64,000 bases of DNA from Rhodopseudomonas palustris (GCF_003226555.1 NZ_QKQS01000001.1:1-64000), one strand, 5' to 3'. Shown: positions 52,656 to 61,964, counted from the first letter of the stretch. Program-made: numbers and translations. Notes: generated by a model not told the origin, from the sequence alone.

Positions 52656-53767
52656 GAGGCCGTGCTTCCAGCAGGCTCGGCATCGCCGCGGCGCGGGCGC
52701 TTCGCTCCCCACAGATACAGACCGCTGATCAGGACCACGATGGTCGCGACGTCGAACAGGGCCCAGATGATCTTCAAGGGCAGCCCGCCATAGTCGCCGA
52801 AATGCAGCGGCTGCGACATGAACAGCGCAGTCGCGTACCACGGCATGTCGCGCACCGACACCACGTGCCCAGTTGAGGCGTCGGCGAGCGCCGGCTTGAG
52901 AATGCGGCTGGTGATCGGCGTGTCGCCGGTGAGAAAGATCGCGACGTGCGACGGCGTCGCGAACGGCGTGCCGGGAAACGCCACCGTCATCACGTTCATG
53001 CCGGGCACCGCAGCACGGACCTCGCGCAGCACGGCGTCGATCGAAGCGTGCCGGCTCTCGCCGGACGCCGGCTTCGCCTGCGCCGCCATCTCGACGAGCT
53101 GATTGGCCTGCCAGGCCAGTTCGATGGGCGCCGCCAGCGTGTTGATCACGCCGGTGAAGCCGACGACGCCGAACCAGGCCAGCGTCGCGATGCCGAGCAG
53201 ATTGTGCAGATCGAGCCAAGTGCGTCGGCGGCTGCCGTCCGTCCGGACCACACCGAAGTCGAGGCGCCGCGTGAACGGACCATAGAGAACCACACCGGAC
53301 ACGATGGCGACGACCAGCAGCAGCCCCATGAAGCCGAGAAACAGCGTGCCCGGCAGGCCGGCAAACAGGTCCAGATGCAGCCGCGTCATCACATACAGGA
53401 AGCCCTGGTTCGGCTGCGGCACTTCGATCTGTTGTCCGGTGCGGGTGTCGAACACCTGATAGTGGAACGACGCCGGATCGGCGATCATCGAGGCTGCGGT
53501 CGGCACCTTCAGGATCGGATGCTCGCGATCGTAGAACAGATACGGCACCACCTCGCCCGGCCGCGCCGCGAGCGCGCGCGCAACCATCGAATCCACCGAT
53601 GCCGCGCCTGGCGACGCCGTCGTCACCGCGAGCTTCAGATCGGGACCGAGTTCGTCCTTGAAGATCAGCGGCAGGCCGGTCAGGCAAAGCAGCAGCGCGA
53701 ACAGCGTGCAGATCAGGCCGCTCCAGCGATGGATCCAGACCCAGATCCGCAAGGCACGCCGCGTCAT
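52652..53767 (-). CDS. PepSY-associated membrane protein of the iron-uptake operon
   Basis: 371 residues. Starts with a helix RIWVWIHRWSGLICTLFALL typical of PepSY_TM (PF03929); a large periplasmic loop and further membrane segments follow (ATLAWFGVVGFTGVINTL, IIWALFDVATIVVLISGLYLWGA). These proteins accompany siderophore receptors and probably help reduce or release ferric iron. Only 28 bases separate its ATG from the receptor's stop. Confidence 0.88.
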   Translation of the reverse strand: MTRRALRIWVWIHRWSGLICTLFALLLCLTGLPLIFKDELGPDLKLAVTTASPGAASVDSMVARALAARPGEVVPYLFYDREHPILKVPTAASMIADPASFHYQVFDTRTGQQIEVPQPNQGFLYVMTRLHLDLFAGLPGTLFLGFMGLLLVVAIVSGVVLYGPFTRRLDFGVVRTDGSRRRTWLDLHNLLGIATLAWFGVVGFTGVINTLAAPIELAWQANQLVEMAAQAKPASGESRHASIDAVLREVRAAVPGMNVMTVAFPGTPFATPSHVAIFLTGDTPITSRILKPALADASTGHVVSVRDMPWYATALFMSQPLHFGDYGGLPLKIIWALFDVATIVVLISGLYLWGAKRPRRGDAEPAGSTAS

Positions 53768-53795
53768 CGGCGGCGGGCCTCGCTATGGTCGATCG

Positions 53796-56057
53796 TCACC
53801 ACCGATACCTGACCCCCGCCAGCACCGTGCGGCGGTTGCCGAACTGACAGTAGAACCCCGACGAGCAGCTCGAATAGTATTCCTTGTCGAACAGATTGTT
53901 GACGTTGAGCGTCAGCATCGTTCCCTTCAGACTCGGCGCTACGTTCGCAAGATCGTATTTCAACGCCGCATCGACCACCGTGTAGGCCGGCGTGCGCAGC
54001 GTGTTGGCGTCGTCACCGTAGCTGGCGCCGACGTGGCGGATGCCGCCACCGAACGTCAATCCGGTGACCGGGCCGGACCGGAACGTGTAATTCGCCCATA
54101 GCGAGCCGAAGAAGTCCGGAACGGCCTGCGGCCGGTTGCCGACGATCAGCGCGTTCGACGACTGCGCCACCCTTGTGTCGAGGAACGTCAACGCGCCGAT
54201 CAGTTCGAGGCTGTCGGTGACGTTGCCGCGCGCTTCGAATTCGACGCCCTTGGAACGGACCTCGCCTTGCTGCACGTTGAAGCCCGGAATGGATGACGGG
54301 CTGAGCACATTCTGCTGGCGGATGTCGAACACCGAGGCGGTGAACAGCATCGGCAGGAAGGTCGGCTGATATTTGATGCCGGCTTCGTATTGCTCGGCCG
54401 TGGTCGGGATGAAGGGCTGCCCGTCGGCGCCGACGCCGGTGACCGGCTCGAACGAGGTCGAATAGCTGACGTAAGGTGCAACGCCGCTGTCGAACAGATA
54501 CAGCAGGCCGGCTCGATAGGTCGTCTTGTCGTCCGACTGATTGGAGCGCGATCCGGCAAGCCGGCTCTCGGTGCTCTGCTCGGCCCAATCGTGGCGGATG
54601 CCGAGCGTGGCCCGCCATCCCCCGAGGCTGATCTGATCCTGTGCATACAGCCCGGTCTGCGTCAGCTTCTGGCCGCTGTCGATCAGCGAAGCGAGCGCGC
54701 CGACCGGCTGATTGTACTGCGGGTTGACGACGTCGAGCGAGGTCGCGCCGCCGAGCTGGTAGGTCCAATTGCTGAGCGTGTTTTGATAGTCGACGCCGGT
54801 GATGATCTTGTGTTGCAGGGCACCGGTGGCGAGATCGAACTGCACACGATTGTCGGTCGACAGGCCGCCGACATCCTCGATCGAGCGCAGCGCCCAGCGC
54901 GGGATCGTGCCGGTGGCGGTGAGCGGCCCGCTCATCTGCAGCGACTTGAAATCGATGTCGACGTGCGAATAGCGCAGGCTCGACTTGACGCTGACGACCT
55001 CGTTGAGCCGCTTGTCGAACTGATAGCCGATGCCGTACTGCTCGCGCTCGAACGAGTCGAAGCCGGGATCGCCGACATTGAGTTTGGAATTCAGATAAGG
55101 TCGGTATTGCAGCGGCGCCAGCGAGGTCGGATACAGCGAGTTGAAGTAGCCGCCCTTGGGGTCCTTCTGGTAATAGCTCTGAATGGTGAAGCGCGTGTCC
55201 ATGTCCGGCGCCCAGGTCAGCGCCGGCGCGACGGCGAAACGCTGCTCGTCGACATTGTCATAGCGCGTGCCGGAGGTCCGGCCGATCGCGCTCAGGCTGT
55301 ACAGCCAATGGCCATCCTTATCGAGCGCACCCTGGCTGGTGACGCCGGACTGGAAGCGGCCGTAGCTGCCGCCCTCGACGCGGATTTCGTTGTACGGGAC
55401 TGCGCTCGGCATCCGGCTGATCTGGTTGACGAGACCGCCCGGGCTGGTCTGCCCGTACAGCACAGCCGACGGCCCCTTCAGCACTTCGACACGGTCGAGC
55501 AGAAACGGATCGATCGCGGTGTTGGCGAAGGCCTGACCTCGCGGCAACTTCAGCCCGTCGAGGAAGCTGACATAGTTGGTCGCGGTGCCGAACGCGCCGA
55601 AGCCGCGGATGAACACGCTGTCGTAGCGCGCATTGGTATCGGCATCCGACAGCACGCCCGCACTGTAGCGCAGCGCATTGGCCACGGTCTGAACGTTCTG
55701 ATCGTCCATCTGGCGCCGCGTGACGGTCGAGATCGACTGCGGGGTTTCCAGCACCGAGGTCTCGGTTTTGGTCGCGGTCGCCGACGTGCGGGCAACGTAG
55801 CGATCCGAGGAGTTACTGGCGTTGACCGGCCGCGCCGCAGGCGTCGCCTGTTCGCGCGTCGGGGTCCGCGTCGTCACCGCGCGCCGAGCCGCGGGAGCTG
55901 GCGCCGCGCGGCGCGCCGCACGACGTTCGGCAGGCTGCACGGTGACCGGAGGCAGCGCCACGGACGCCTCGCTCGCGCTCTGCGCCAGCGCTTCGGGGCC
56001 GCCACTCAACGACAGCGCAATCGCGACACCGACGATAATCTTGTTCTCGCTTCCCAT
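53796..56057 (-). CDS. TonB-dependent siderophore receptor
   Basis: 753 residues. Signal peptide near the start (IIVGVAIALSLSGGPEALAQ), then a VTVQPAERRAARR TonB-box-like and Ala/Pro-rich region. The plug (VLETPQSISTVTRRQMDDQN, SVFIRGFGAFG, PGGLVNQISRMP) and the 22-strand barrel ending FGNRRTVLAGVRYRW follow. Belongs to the TonB-siderophore family (FhuA/FoxA-like). Takes ferric siderophores across the outer membrane. GGGGGAGAG precedes ATG 56057. It leads an operon with the PepSY and small membrane genes. Confidence 0.95.
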   Translation of the reverse strand: MGSENKIIVGVAIALSLSGGPEALAQSASEASVALPPVTVQPAERRAARRAAPAPAARRAVTTRTPTREQATPAARPVNASNSSDRYVARTSATATKTETSVLETPQSISTVTRRQMDDQNVQTVANALRYSAGVLSDADTNARYDSVFIRGFGAFGTATNYVSFLDGLKLPRGQAFANTAIDPFLLDRVEVLKGPSAVLYGQTSPGGLVNQISRMPSAVPYNEIRVEGGSYGRFQSGVTSQGALDKDGHWLYSLSAIGRTSGTRYDNVDEQRFAVAPALTWAPDMDTRFTIQSYYQKDPKGGYFNSLYPTSLAPLQYRPYLNSKLNVGDPGFDSFEREQYGIGYQFDKRLNEVVSVKSSLRYSHVDIDFKSLQMSGPLTATGTIPRWALRSIEDVGGLSTDNRVQFDLATGALQHKIITGVDYQNTLSNWTYQLGGATSLDVVNPQYNQPVGALASLIDSGQKLTQTGLYAQDQISLGGWRATLGIRHDWAEQSTESRLAGSRSNQSDDKTTYRAGLLYLFDSGVAPYVSYSTSFEPVTGVGADGQPFIPTTAEQYEAGIKYQPTFLPMLFTASVFDIRQQNVLSPSSIPGFNVQQGEVRSKGVEFEARGNVTDSLELIGALTFLDTRVAQSSNALIVGNRPQAVPDFFGSLWANYTFRSGPVTGLTFGGGIRHVGASYGDDANTLRTPAYTVVDAALKYDLANVAPSLKGTMLTLNVNNLFDKEYYSSCSSGFYCQFGNRRTVLAGVRYRW

Positions 56058-56106
56058 CCGCTCTCCCCCAGATACCCAGCCCTCAGAGACCGGCGGGAAA
56101 TAAACG

Positions 56107-56120
56107 GGACGGGACCGTCC
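56107..56120. promoter_or_regulatory. Palindrome between TonB receptor and TetR gene
   Basis: GGACGGGACCGTCC (six-base arms, two-base centre) lies in the 151-bp divergent region, near the middle. It is a possible operator of the TetR regulator encoded alongside. No clear Fur box was seen. Confidence 0.4.
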
Positions 56121-56208
56121 TGTCCAGATCGATTGCCAAGCGATTGCAAATCTGGGATTGGAATTGCTCGAAAGACTCGCCTCGCCGTAGCGACGATCAG
56201 GGACCGCA

Positions 56209-56844
56209 ATGCCGACTTCGACGACCACTTCCAAAGGCGGACGCCCGCGCAAAAGCGATGTCGAAGCCAAGTCGCTTCACATCATCGAGACGGCGTCGCG
56301 ATTGTTCGCACAGCAGGGCTTCGCCGCGACCTCGGTCGAACAGGTCGTGGCCGCCTGCGGCGTCGGCAAGGACACCGTGTATCGACGCTTCCCGTCGAAG
56401 CTGGCGTTGTTCGAAGGCGTGGTCGAGCATGCCCGTGTGCGAACGCTGGCGCATTTCCAGACCACGATGGCGACACAGACCGGCGATGCGCTGACGCAGC
56501 TCCGTGCTGCGGCGCGCTGGCTGCTCGCCGTCAACCTCGATCCGACGCTGATCGCGTTCAAACGCATCGCGTTCAGCGAGGCCCTCGTGGTCGGACAGGC
56601 CGTCGCGAACCGGACCGACGATCCGATCATGGATCGCCTGCTCTCGCTGATCGGCGAGGCGCAGAAAGCCGGCGCTCTCGCGCGCGGCGACGTGCGCTTT
56701 CTCGCCGCGCAGCTGATCAACTGCATCGCGGTCGGGCCGATGCTCGACGCCATGCTGGGCGGCTCGACCTACGCGTCGTCCCGCGCCCAGAATGCCTATT
56801 TCGACAAAGCCTGGACGCTGTTTCTCGACGGCGCCCGCGCCTGA
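56209..56844 (+). CDS. TetR-family regulator
   Basis: 211 residues. HTH: HIIETASRLFAQQGFAATSVEQVVAACGVGKDTVYRRFPSKLAL. The C-terminal half is helical ligand-binding. Divergent from the siderophore receptor across 151 bp, so it likely controls that operon in addition to or instead of Fur. Single gene; convergent with the CBS gene. Confidence 0.9.
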   Translation: MPTSTTTSKGGRPRKSDVEAKSLHIIETASRLFAQQGFAATSVEQVVAACGVGKDTVYRRFPSKLALFEGVVEHARVRTLAHFQTTMATQTGDALTQLRAAARWLLAVNLDPTLIAFKRIAFSEALVVGQAVANRTDDPIMDRLLSLIGEAQKAGALARGDVRFLAAQLINCIAVGPMLDAMLGGSTYASSRAQNAYFDKAWTLFLDGARA

Positions 56845-56865
56845 GTTTCGGGCCGGCCGCAGCCC

Positions 56866-57294
56866 TCAGGCCGATTTGATGTAGTCGTGCAGCGCCTGCT
56901 GCTCGTGCTCGTATTCGGTCAGACGCGATTTGACGATATCACCGATCGAGATCAGTCCGACGACGCGATCTTGCTCCATTACCGGCAGATGCCGGAACTT
57001 GCCTGCCGTCATCCGCTCCATGATCTGGCCGACGGTATCATCTTGGCGACAGGTCATCACGTCGCGCGTCATCACTGCACCGACCGGCGCGTCCAGCATC
57101 GCGGCACCGCGGTCGGCAAGTACACGAACCACGTCGCGCTCCGACAGAATGCCCTCGAGCCGCGCGCCGTTCATCACCAGCACCGCACCAATGCGGCGCT
57201 CCGCCAACGTCTTCACCGCGACCGCGAGCCGCGCGTCGGCCTCGACGGTGTGGATGTAACGGCCCTTGGATTCCAAAATCGCACGCACGGTCAT
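56866..57294 (-). CDS. CBS-domain protein
   Basis: 142 residues, two CBS domains: VEADARLAVAVKTLAERRIGA then SERDVVRVLADRGAAM, and TRDVMTCRQDDTVGQIMERM with MTAGKFRHLPVMEQDRVVGL. CBS pairs bind adenine nucleotides and act as energy or ion sensors. GGAGGCGACC precedes the ATG. No linked effector domain. Confidence 0.92.
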   Translation of the reverse strand: MTVRAILESKGRYIHTVEADARLAVAVKTLAERRIGAVLVMNGARLEGILSERDVVRVLADRGAAMLDAPVGAVMTRDVMTCRQDDTVGQIMERMTAGKFRHLPVMEQDRVVGLISIGDIVKSRLTEYEHEQQALHDYIKSA

Positions 57295-57391
57295 GGTCGC
57301 CTCCCATAGGCCGCCTGTCGAACCGGGCGGCTCTTGTTGTGACACTTGCAGCGGATCAGTTACGGCGGTGGACGGAATGAGCGCTCGACCC

Positions 57392-57451
57392 GATTGGCGT
57401 CACCCAACGCGGCGCCAATCCTCATTCCGAGCCCGGCGCAAATTGGCGCCG
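57392..57451. promoter_or_regulatory. Repeated ATTGGCG motif upstream of the CBS gene
   Basis: CGGCGCCAAT (57410) and its exact complement ATTGGCGCCG (57442) face each other with a 22-base spacer; a third ATTGGCG starts at 57393. Located about 100-160 bases before the CBS start. Candidate operator, binder unknown. Confidence 0.35.
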
Positions 57452-57530
57452 GGTGTAATGACACCGCAAGATTACGGCGTTTCAGCGATCCGTCAAAACT
57501 CTCGCAACTGCGAATAACAACTGCAGTGCA

Positions 57531-58304
57531 TCATGGGGTGGCAGCATCGGGCACGCGCGGCACCGGGTCGAACAGCGAGAACAGCAACAGCCCGGCGAAG
57601 AAGCCGCCGATATGCGCCTGCCAGGCGACGCTGGCGCCTTCATTGCCAATCGCGATCGAACCGACGCCGAAGATGATGTTGATACCAAACCAGATGCCGA
57701 GGAAGGCGAGCACCCGCGGATCGCGTAGCGCGCGGGTCAGCGGCTGCGCCGGCACCCGCGCGGCGGCATCGGCATCACCCCGTCGCAGCGACAGGAAGCT
57801 GCCGCGAACGAAAGCGAAGCGGATCGCCGCCGCCATCGCGCCGGACACCGAAGCCGAGGCCCCGATCATCGGCGCCATTTCATGGGCGTGCGTCAGCAGA
57901 TGCGCAAATGCGCCGGCCACCGCGGTCACCGCCATGAACGCGAAGAACCTCACGGCACCGAATCGTCGCGCCAGCGCGCTCCCGAACGGGAGCAGCCACA
58001 GCACGTTGAACAGGATGTGGCTGAGATTGGCGTGCAGCAGCGAATAGGTGACGAACGTCCAGATCTTGGCCCCGGTCCCCCCGGGAAACGGCGAGTCCAG
58101 CAGCGTCTGGTCGTAGCGCATCGGGATGAACCCGAAGACCTCGATCGTCCAATATTCGAATTCCGGCGACATCAGCGTGCGCAGGTGGATCACCGCCAGC
58201 AGCGCGATATAGGCGGTGACCGCTCCTGGCAGGGTCAATATCGGCTCGCGCTGCGGCTGCGGCGGGTCCGGCGGCAATGACGACGATACGAGTGGGGAAT
58301 CCAA
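57531..58304 (-). CDS. Rhomboid-family intramembrane protease
   Basis: 257 residues, apparently from a TTG with weak ribosome-binding sequence. At least six hydrophobic helices. The segments SLLHANLSHILFNVLWLL, GASASVSGA (catalytic Ser150 likely) and WQAHIGGFFAGL (catalytic His) match rhomboids; the GASG box has inserted residues, as in several alphaproteobacterial members. Cleaves membrane proteins within the bilayer; substrate unknown. Confidence 0.85.
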   Translation of the reverse strand: MDSPLVSSSLPPDPPQPQREPILTLPGAVTAYIALLAVIHLRTLMSPEFEYWTIEVFGFIPMRYDQTLLDSPFPGGTGAKIWTFVTYSLLHANLSHILFNVLWLLPFGSALARRFGAVRFFAFMAVTAVAGAFAHLLTHAHEMAPMIGASASVSGAMAAAIRFAFVRGSFLSLRRGDADAAARVPAQPLTRALRDPRVLAFLGIWFGINIIFGVGSIAIGNEGASVAWQAHIGGFFAGLLLFSLFDPVPRVPDAATP

Positions 58305-58788
58305 CGGCCTGCAACCTGCTGCAAAAGGCTCGGGCGAGCGATCCGCACCCTTAGAGCATTTTCTGGCAAAGTGGAATTCGAACGGCTGCGACCGTACCCG
58401 TCCGGGAGCCGCCAGACGGAAAAGGGAGAGGCTCTGAGAAAGCCTCTCCCTCGGTCCGTGCCGGCTACGTTCGCATCGGAAGAGCCCGCGTCTCCGATCC
58501 GTCGGCCGGCCTGTTTTTCAGCCACCCTGTAATCTCACCAGCGCGGGCGGTCTGGAGTCGCCAACACTGGAATGCCGCCAGCCTAGCGGCCGTTCCCGCG
58601 CGCGCAACGCCATAGTTAATTTAACCTTAACGACGCAAAGCCGGGTATGGCGTGCCCATTCGAACTGCGCGGCATGGACGCTGCAACGAGCCTCCTGCAC
58701 AACACTCCAGGAGCGTCGCGCCGGACGAACTCGGGACAGTCCTGTCCCAATGCCGTCCGCACGCGACGACCGCGAACCAAGGTCGTCC
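58305..58788. other. Intergenic region with a strong hairpin and a Rhizobiales-like repeat
   Basis: This 484-bp divergent gap has no convincing gene. A perfect 11-bp stem (AGGGAGAGGCT, seven-base loop) lies at 58423-58451. TTAGAGCATTTTCTGGCAAA near 58351 looks like the head of a dispersed element widespread in Rhizobiales. A GC-rich stretch ending GGCCGGCCTGTTTTT lies near 58503-58517. Together they might be the remains of a repeat or a small RNA gene read rightward. AT-rich sequence before the PAS gene probably holds its promoter. Confidence 0.4.
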
Positions 58789-59346
58789 ATGAAGCATCCG
58801 TCGAGCCAGGCATTCTTCGCCTATTGGGACAAGCAACGCGACGGAGCCGCCGCTCCGGATCGCAGCGCGATTGCACCGGACGCCCTGCGCGCCCTGCTCG
58901 GGGACATGTTCGTGGTGTCCTGCGACGCGCCCGGCTATCCGTTCCGCTTCGCCGGCACCCGGCTGAACGCCCTGCTCGGCCAGGACCTCAAAGGCGAAAA
59001 GCTGACGACGCAATTCATCCTGGAACAACGGCTCGCGGTCCAGCAGGTGCTGGAGATCGTCGCCGGCGACACCATCGCGGTAGTGGCCGGCGTCAGCGCC
59101 ACCACGCCGAATGCCACGCCGGTGGCGCTGGAACTGCTGCTGCTGCCATTTGCGCCGCGAGCCCACACCCCGTTGAGCATGACCGGACTGCTGGCGCCGC
59201 TCGGCGGCCGGGTGCTCGGGCCTCTCACCAGCCTGCGGCTGAACTCGTGGCGAACCGCCGGCGAGCAGCCGCGCCGTTTCGCGCCGCGCGAATTGCGCAA
59301 GCTGCAGGTGGCGCGCGGCCTGACCGTCTACGAAGGCAGGCGCTGA
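58789..59346 (+). CDS. PAS-domain (PAS_5-type) protein
   Basis: 185 residues. FFAYWDKQRDGAAAPDRSAI, GDMFVVSCDAPGYPFRFAGT, and LNALLGQDLKGEKL match PAS_5, as in the protein at 10801. Output unknown. No membrane segment. Its last 19 bases overlap the convergent Crp/Fnr gene, an overlap that may couple their expression by transcription interference. Confidence 0.78.
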   Translation: MKHPSSQAFFAYWDKQRDGAAAPDRSAIAPDALRALLGDMFVVSCDAPGYPFRFAGTRLNALLGQDLKGEKLTTQFILEQRLAVQQVLEIVAGDTIAVVAGVSATTPNATPVALELLLLPFAPRAHTPLSMTGLLAPLGGRVLGPLTSLRLNSWRTAGEQPRRFAPRELRKLQVARGLTVYEGRR

Positions 59347-60092
59347 GGCTCGGCGCACTCTGCCGCCAGGCGCGGCATCATCACGCTGGATCGACGTTCG
59401 ACCGCCGACGCAGCGACCCCGCCGCGATCGACCCTGTAGCACTCGCAGGAGCGCTGGATCAGTCCGTTGACGTCGGTGATCGCCAGCCGGCCGCGGCTGT
59501 AGCGGATCAACCCCTGTTCCTGCAGGGCATGCGCGATCAGCGAGATCGTGTTGCGCTTCACGCCGAGCATCTGCGCCATCAAATCTTGGCCGAGCTGCAT
59601 GCAATCGCTGCCGGCAAGATCACGCGATTGCAGCAGACGACGGCACAGCCGCGCCTCGGCGGAATGCGCCGCATTGCACGCCGCGATCTGTTCGGCCCTG
59701 GCCGAACGTACCCATTGATAGCGGAGCAGCAGACCGCGGAGCATCGGGCTGGCTTCGACGACACGACGGAAATGCGCCACATCGATCACCGATGCGGTGG
59801 TGGGGTATCGCACCATCGCGGTCGCCACCGCGACCGTCTCGTGCACCGCCTCGGCGCCGATGACGCCGTCCCGACCGATCGCCGCGACCTCGATGTCGAG
59901 GCCCTTGCTCAGGCGGATCATACTGGACACGATGCCGCCGTGAGGAAACACGACCTGTTCCAGCGGCGCGCCTGCCTCCACCAGAATCTGACCGAACTTG
60001 AGATCGACCGTGCGCAATTGCGGCCGCAGCAGCTCCAGGTCCGCGACCTGCAACGCCGCAAGCAATTCGTTGGCTGGTTGACTAATCGCCAT
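59328..60092 (-). CDS. Crp/Fnr-family transcriptional regulator
   Basis: 254 residues. cNMP-binding-like barrel (FGQILVEAGAPLEQVVFPHG, GRDGVIGAEAVHE) followed by a helix-turn-helix with TQDLMAQMLGVKRN-type sequence (LGQDLMAQMLGVKRNTISLI). It has no Fnr cysteine cluster at the N-terminus; a CECYRV near the end is probably structural. ATG 60092 with weak upstream sequence. Target unknown. Confidence 0.88.
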   Translation of the reverse strand: MAISQPANELLAALQVADLELLRPQLRTVDLKFGQILVEAGAPLEQVVFPHGGIVSSMIRLSKGLDIEVAAIGRDGVIGAEAVHETVAVATAMVRYPTTASVIDVAHFRRVVEASPMLRGLLLRYQWVRSARAEQIAACNAAHSAEARLCRRLLQSRDLAGSDCMQLGQDLMAQMLGVKRNTISLIAHALQEQGLIRYSRGRLAITDVNGLIQRSCECYRVDRGGVAASAVERRSSVMMPRLAAECAEPQRLPS

Positions 60093-60363
60093 GATCCCCG
60101 CCCCGGGACTACGCACGACATCGCGCGACGCCCTACGCCCCGTTTCCTCGACTCCGCCGCTGCAATTGCGGCCCTAACACATCCTTAATCGGTTGGGTCA
60201 CGAGCAAAGTCCACTTCGTACAACTACGCGTAAAGCTTCGTGGACTCACGCAGTGGAGCGCGCGTCGCACCGCCGCCACCCGGGCGGCGATCGAGACGTC
60301 GCTTGTGCAACCGGCACGGCAGAGTGCTAACGAGCCGTTAACCGTGACGGTCGTAGGCTGCAG

Positions 60364-61011
60364 ATGACGGCAGCGCGACCGGCTATCGGAATTTCAGTTT
60401 TGTTGTTGCAACGACCAACGGTTCAGCCGGGCTCCCTCGAGCGGCGGCGCTTCCAGCGGGTGAAACTTCACCTGCTCGGCCGCTACATGCTGCCCGACCG
60501 TCGCGAGTTCCCGTGCCAGGTCATCAACATGTCGCCCGGTGGGTTGGCGCTGCTGGCGCCGGGAATCGGCAATGTCGGTGACCGGGTGATCGCCTACCTC
60601 GACCACATCGGTCGCGTCGAGGGCAAGATCGCACGGATCATCGACAACGGCTTCGCGATGACGTTGGCGGCGACCCCGCGCAAGCGCGACAAGCTCGCCG
60701 CGCAACTGACTTGGCTCGCCAACCGCGACATTCTCAATCTGCCGGAAGACCGCCGTCACGACCGCATCGTGCCGCGCAACCCGATCGCCGTGCTCACGCT
60801 CGACGACGGCAGCCAGATGAGCTGCCGCATCATCGACATGTCGCGCTCCGGCGCCGCGATCGCCGCGGAGCAACGCCCGGCGATGAACTCACAAGTCCTG
60901 CTCGGCCGTGTCGCTGCGCACGTCGTCCGTCATCTCGACGACGGCTTCGCGTTGGAGTTCACCCACGAGCAGCTCGAGGAAACCCTCGAAGACAACGTTA
61001 CCGCGCGGTGA
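60364..61011 (+). CDS. Tandem PilZ-domain protein
   Basis: 215 residues with two c-di-GMP-binding-type PilZ domains. First: RRRFQR at 27-32 and NMSPGG at 55-60. Second: RRHDR at 130-134 and DMSRSG at 158-163, each followed by the domain's beta-strand pattern (GKIARIIDNGFAMTL and VVRHLDDGFALEF). Each has the RxxxR-(D/N)xSxxG ligand motif. Probably a c-di-GMP receptor. Directly upstream of a LapG-like proteinase gene. Confidence 0.88.
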   Translation: MTAARPAIGISVLLLQRPTVQPGSLERRRFQRVKLHLLGRYMLPDRREFPCQVINMSPGGLALLAPGIGNVGDRVIAYLDHIGRVEGKIARIIDNGFAMTLAATPRKRDKLAAQLTWLANRDILNLPEDRRHDRIVPRNPIAVLTLDDGSQMSCRIIDMSRSGAAIAAEQRPAMNSQVLLGRVAAHVVRHLDDGFALEFTHEQLEETLEDNVTAR

Positions 61012-61343
61012 ACGAAATCACCCGCGGCGGACGCCCTTTCGACGCTGCAGCAGCGCGATAACGCTTCCCCAACGCCACCATCAGACCGCCGAACGCCGCG
61101 CGCCACACGGTTAACGCGGGCACTTGCGCGCGCCTGCAAACCATGTCCCGCGGCAATTTCCGCGTTAATTCCTCAAATTTGAATCAATTGCCGATAGTTC
61201 GAATTTTAGTCGAATTCGATTCAAGTATAGATCGAATTCGCGGATAGTTTTACGAGTATTCGCCTCGACTTTACTTAGTCGACTTAGCGGCCCTGCAAAT
61301 CGTCTGTGCAAATGATGGTCCCAACAAGAAAACGGGGGCCACA
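61012..61343. other. AT-rich promoter region with CGAATT repeats
   Basis: 332 bp, of which 61150-61270 is unusually AT-rich for this genome. CGAATT or AATTCG occurs repeatedly (about 61199, 61211, 61233), making overlapping palindromes. No gene. It is probably the promoter of the following proteinase gene, and perhaps a silencer (nucleoid protein) target. Confidence 0.45.
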
Positions 61344-61964
61344 ATGTCGGGCAACAGGGGATTTCGGGGGCTTGCGGTGATCGCCGCCGTGGTCGCGCTG
61401 ACCGCGACGGCGCAAGCTGAAAACAGAGTTCGTTACGCCAGTGTCGGCGACGAGGCGCGCGCGCCGATCGGTTGGATCGATTTCTGCGCAGACAATCCGG
61501 TGGAATGCCGGAGCGGCCGCAGTCAGGCGCGCGACATCGTTCTTACGCAGACCGCCTGGCAGGATCTGCTGAAGGTCAATCGCTGGGTCAACGACAACGT
61601 CAAACCGCTGACCGACATGGACCATTGGGGCGTGATCGAGAAGTGGTCGTTGCCGACCGACGGTTACGGCGATTGCGAGGACTACGTACTACTGAAACGC
61701 AAGATGCTGGTCGACGCCGGCTGGCCGCGCGAAGCGCTGCTGATCACCGTGGTCCGCGACAAGAAGAACGAAGGCCATGCGGTGCTGACAGTGAAGACCG
61801 ACAAGGGCGAATTCATCCTCGACAACCAGAACGAGGATGTCGTCGCTTGGACAGACACCGGCTACCGCTTCGTCAAGCGGCAGTCTCAGAGCGATCCGAA
61901 CACCTGGGTCGCGCTCGGCGACGGCCGTCCGGCGATTGCCACCGCCAGCGCCAGACAGCGCTGA
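61344..61964 (+). CDS. Bacterial transglutaminase-like cysteine proteinase (LapG-like)
   Basis: 206 residues with a signal peptide (LAVIAAVVALTATAQAEN). The catalytic triad of the BTLCP (DUF920) family is visible: Cys111 in GDCEDYV, His145 in EGHAVLTV and Asp160 in FILDNQ. LapG removes a large adhesin from the outer membrane when c-di-GMP falls. The neighbouring PilZ protein supports a c-di-GMP link, but no LapD or LapA gene is in the window. Confidence 0.88.
   Translation: MSGNRGFRGLAVIAAVVALTATAQAENRVRYASVGDEARAPIGWIDFCADNPVECRSGRSQARDIVLTQTAWQDLLKVNRWVNDNVKPLTDMDHWGVIEKWSLPTDGYGDCEDYVLLKRKMLVDAGWPREALLITVVRDKKNEGHAVLTVKTDKGEFILDNQNEDVVAWTDTGYRFVKRQSQSDPNTWVALGDGRPAIATASARQR

Noticed and set aside
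54390-56879. An 829-residue plus-strand open frame
   Set aside because: Antisense to the TonB receptor, and it runs through the TetR gene in another frame; no motif.
58627-59604. A 325-residue minus-strand frame over the PAS gene
   Set aside because: Antisense Arg-rich frame; the plus-strand protein has recognisable PAS_5 segments and a sensible start.
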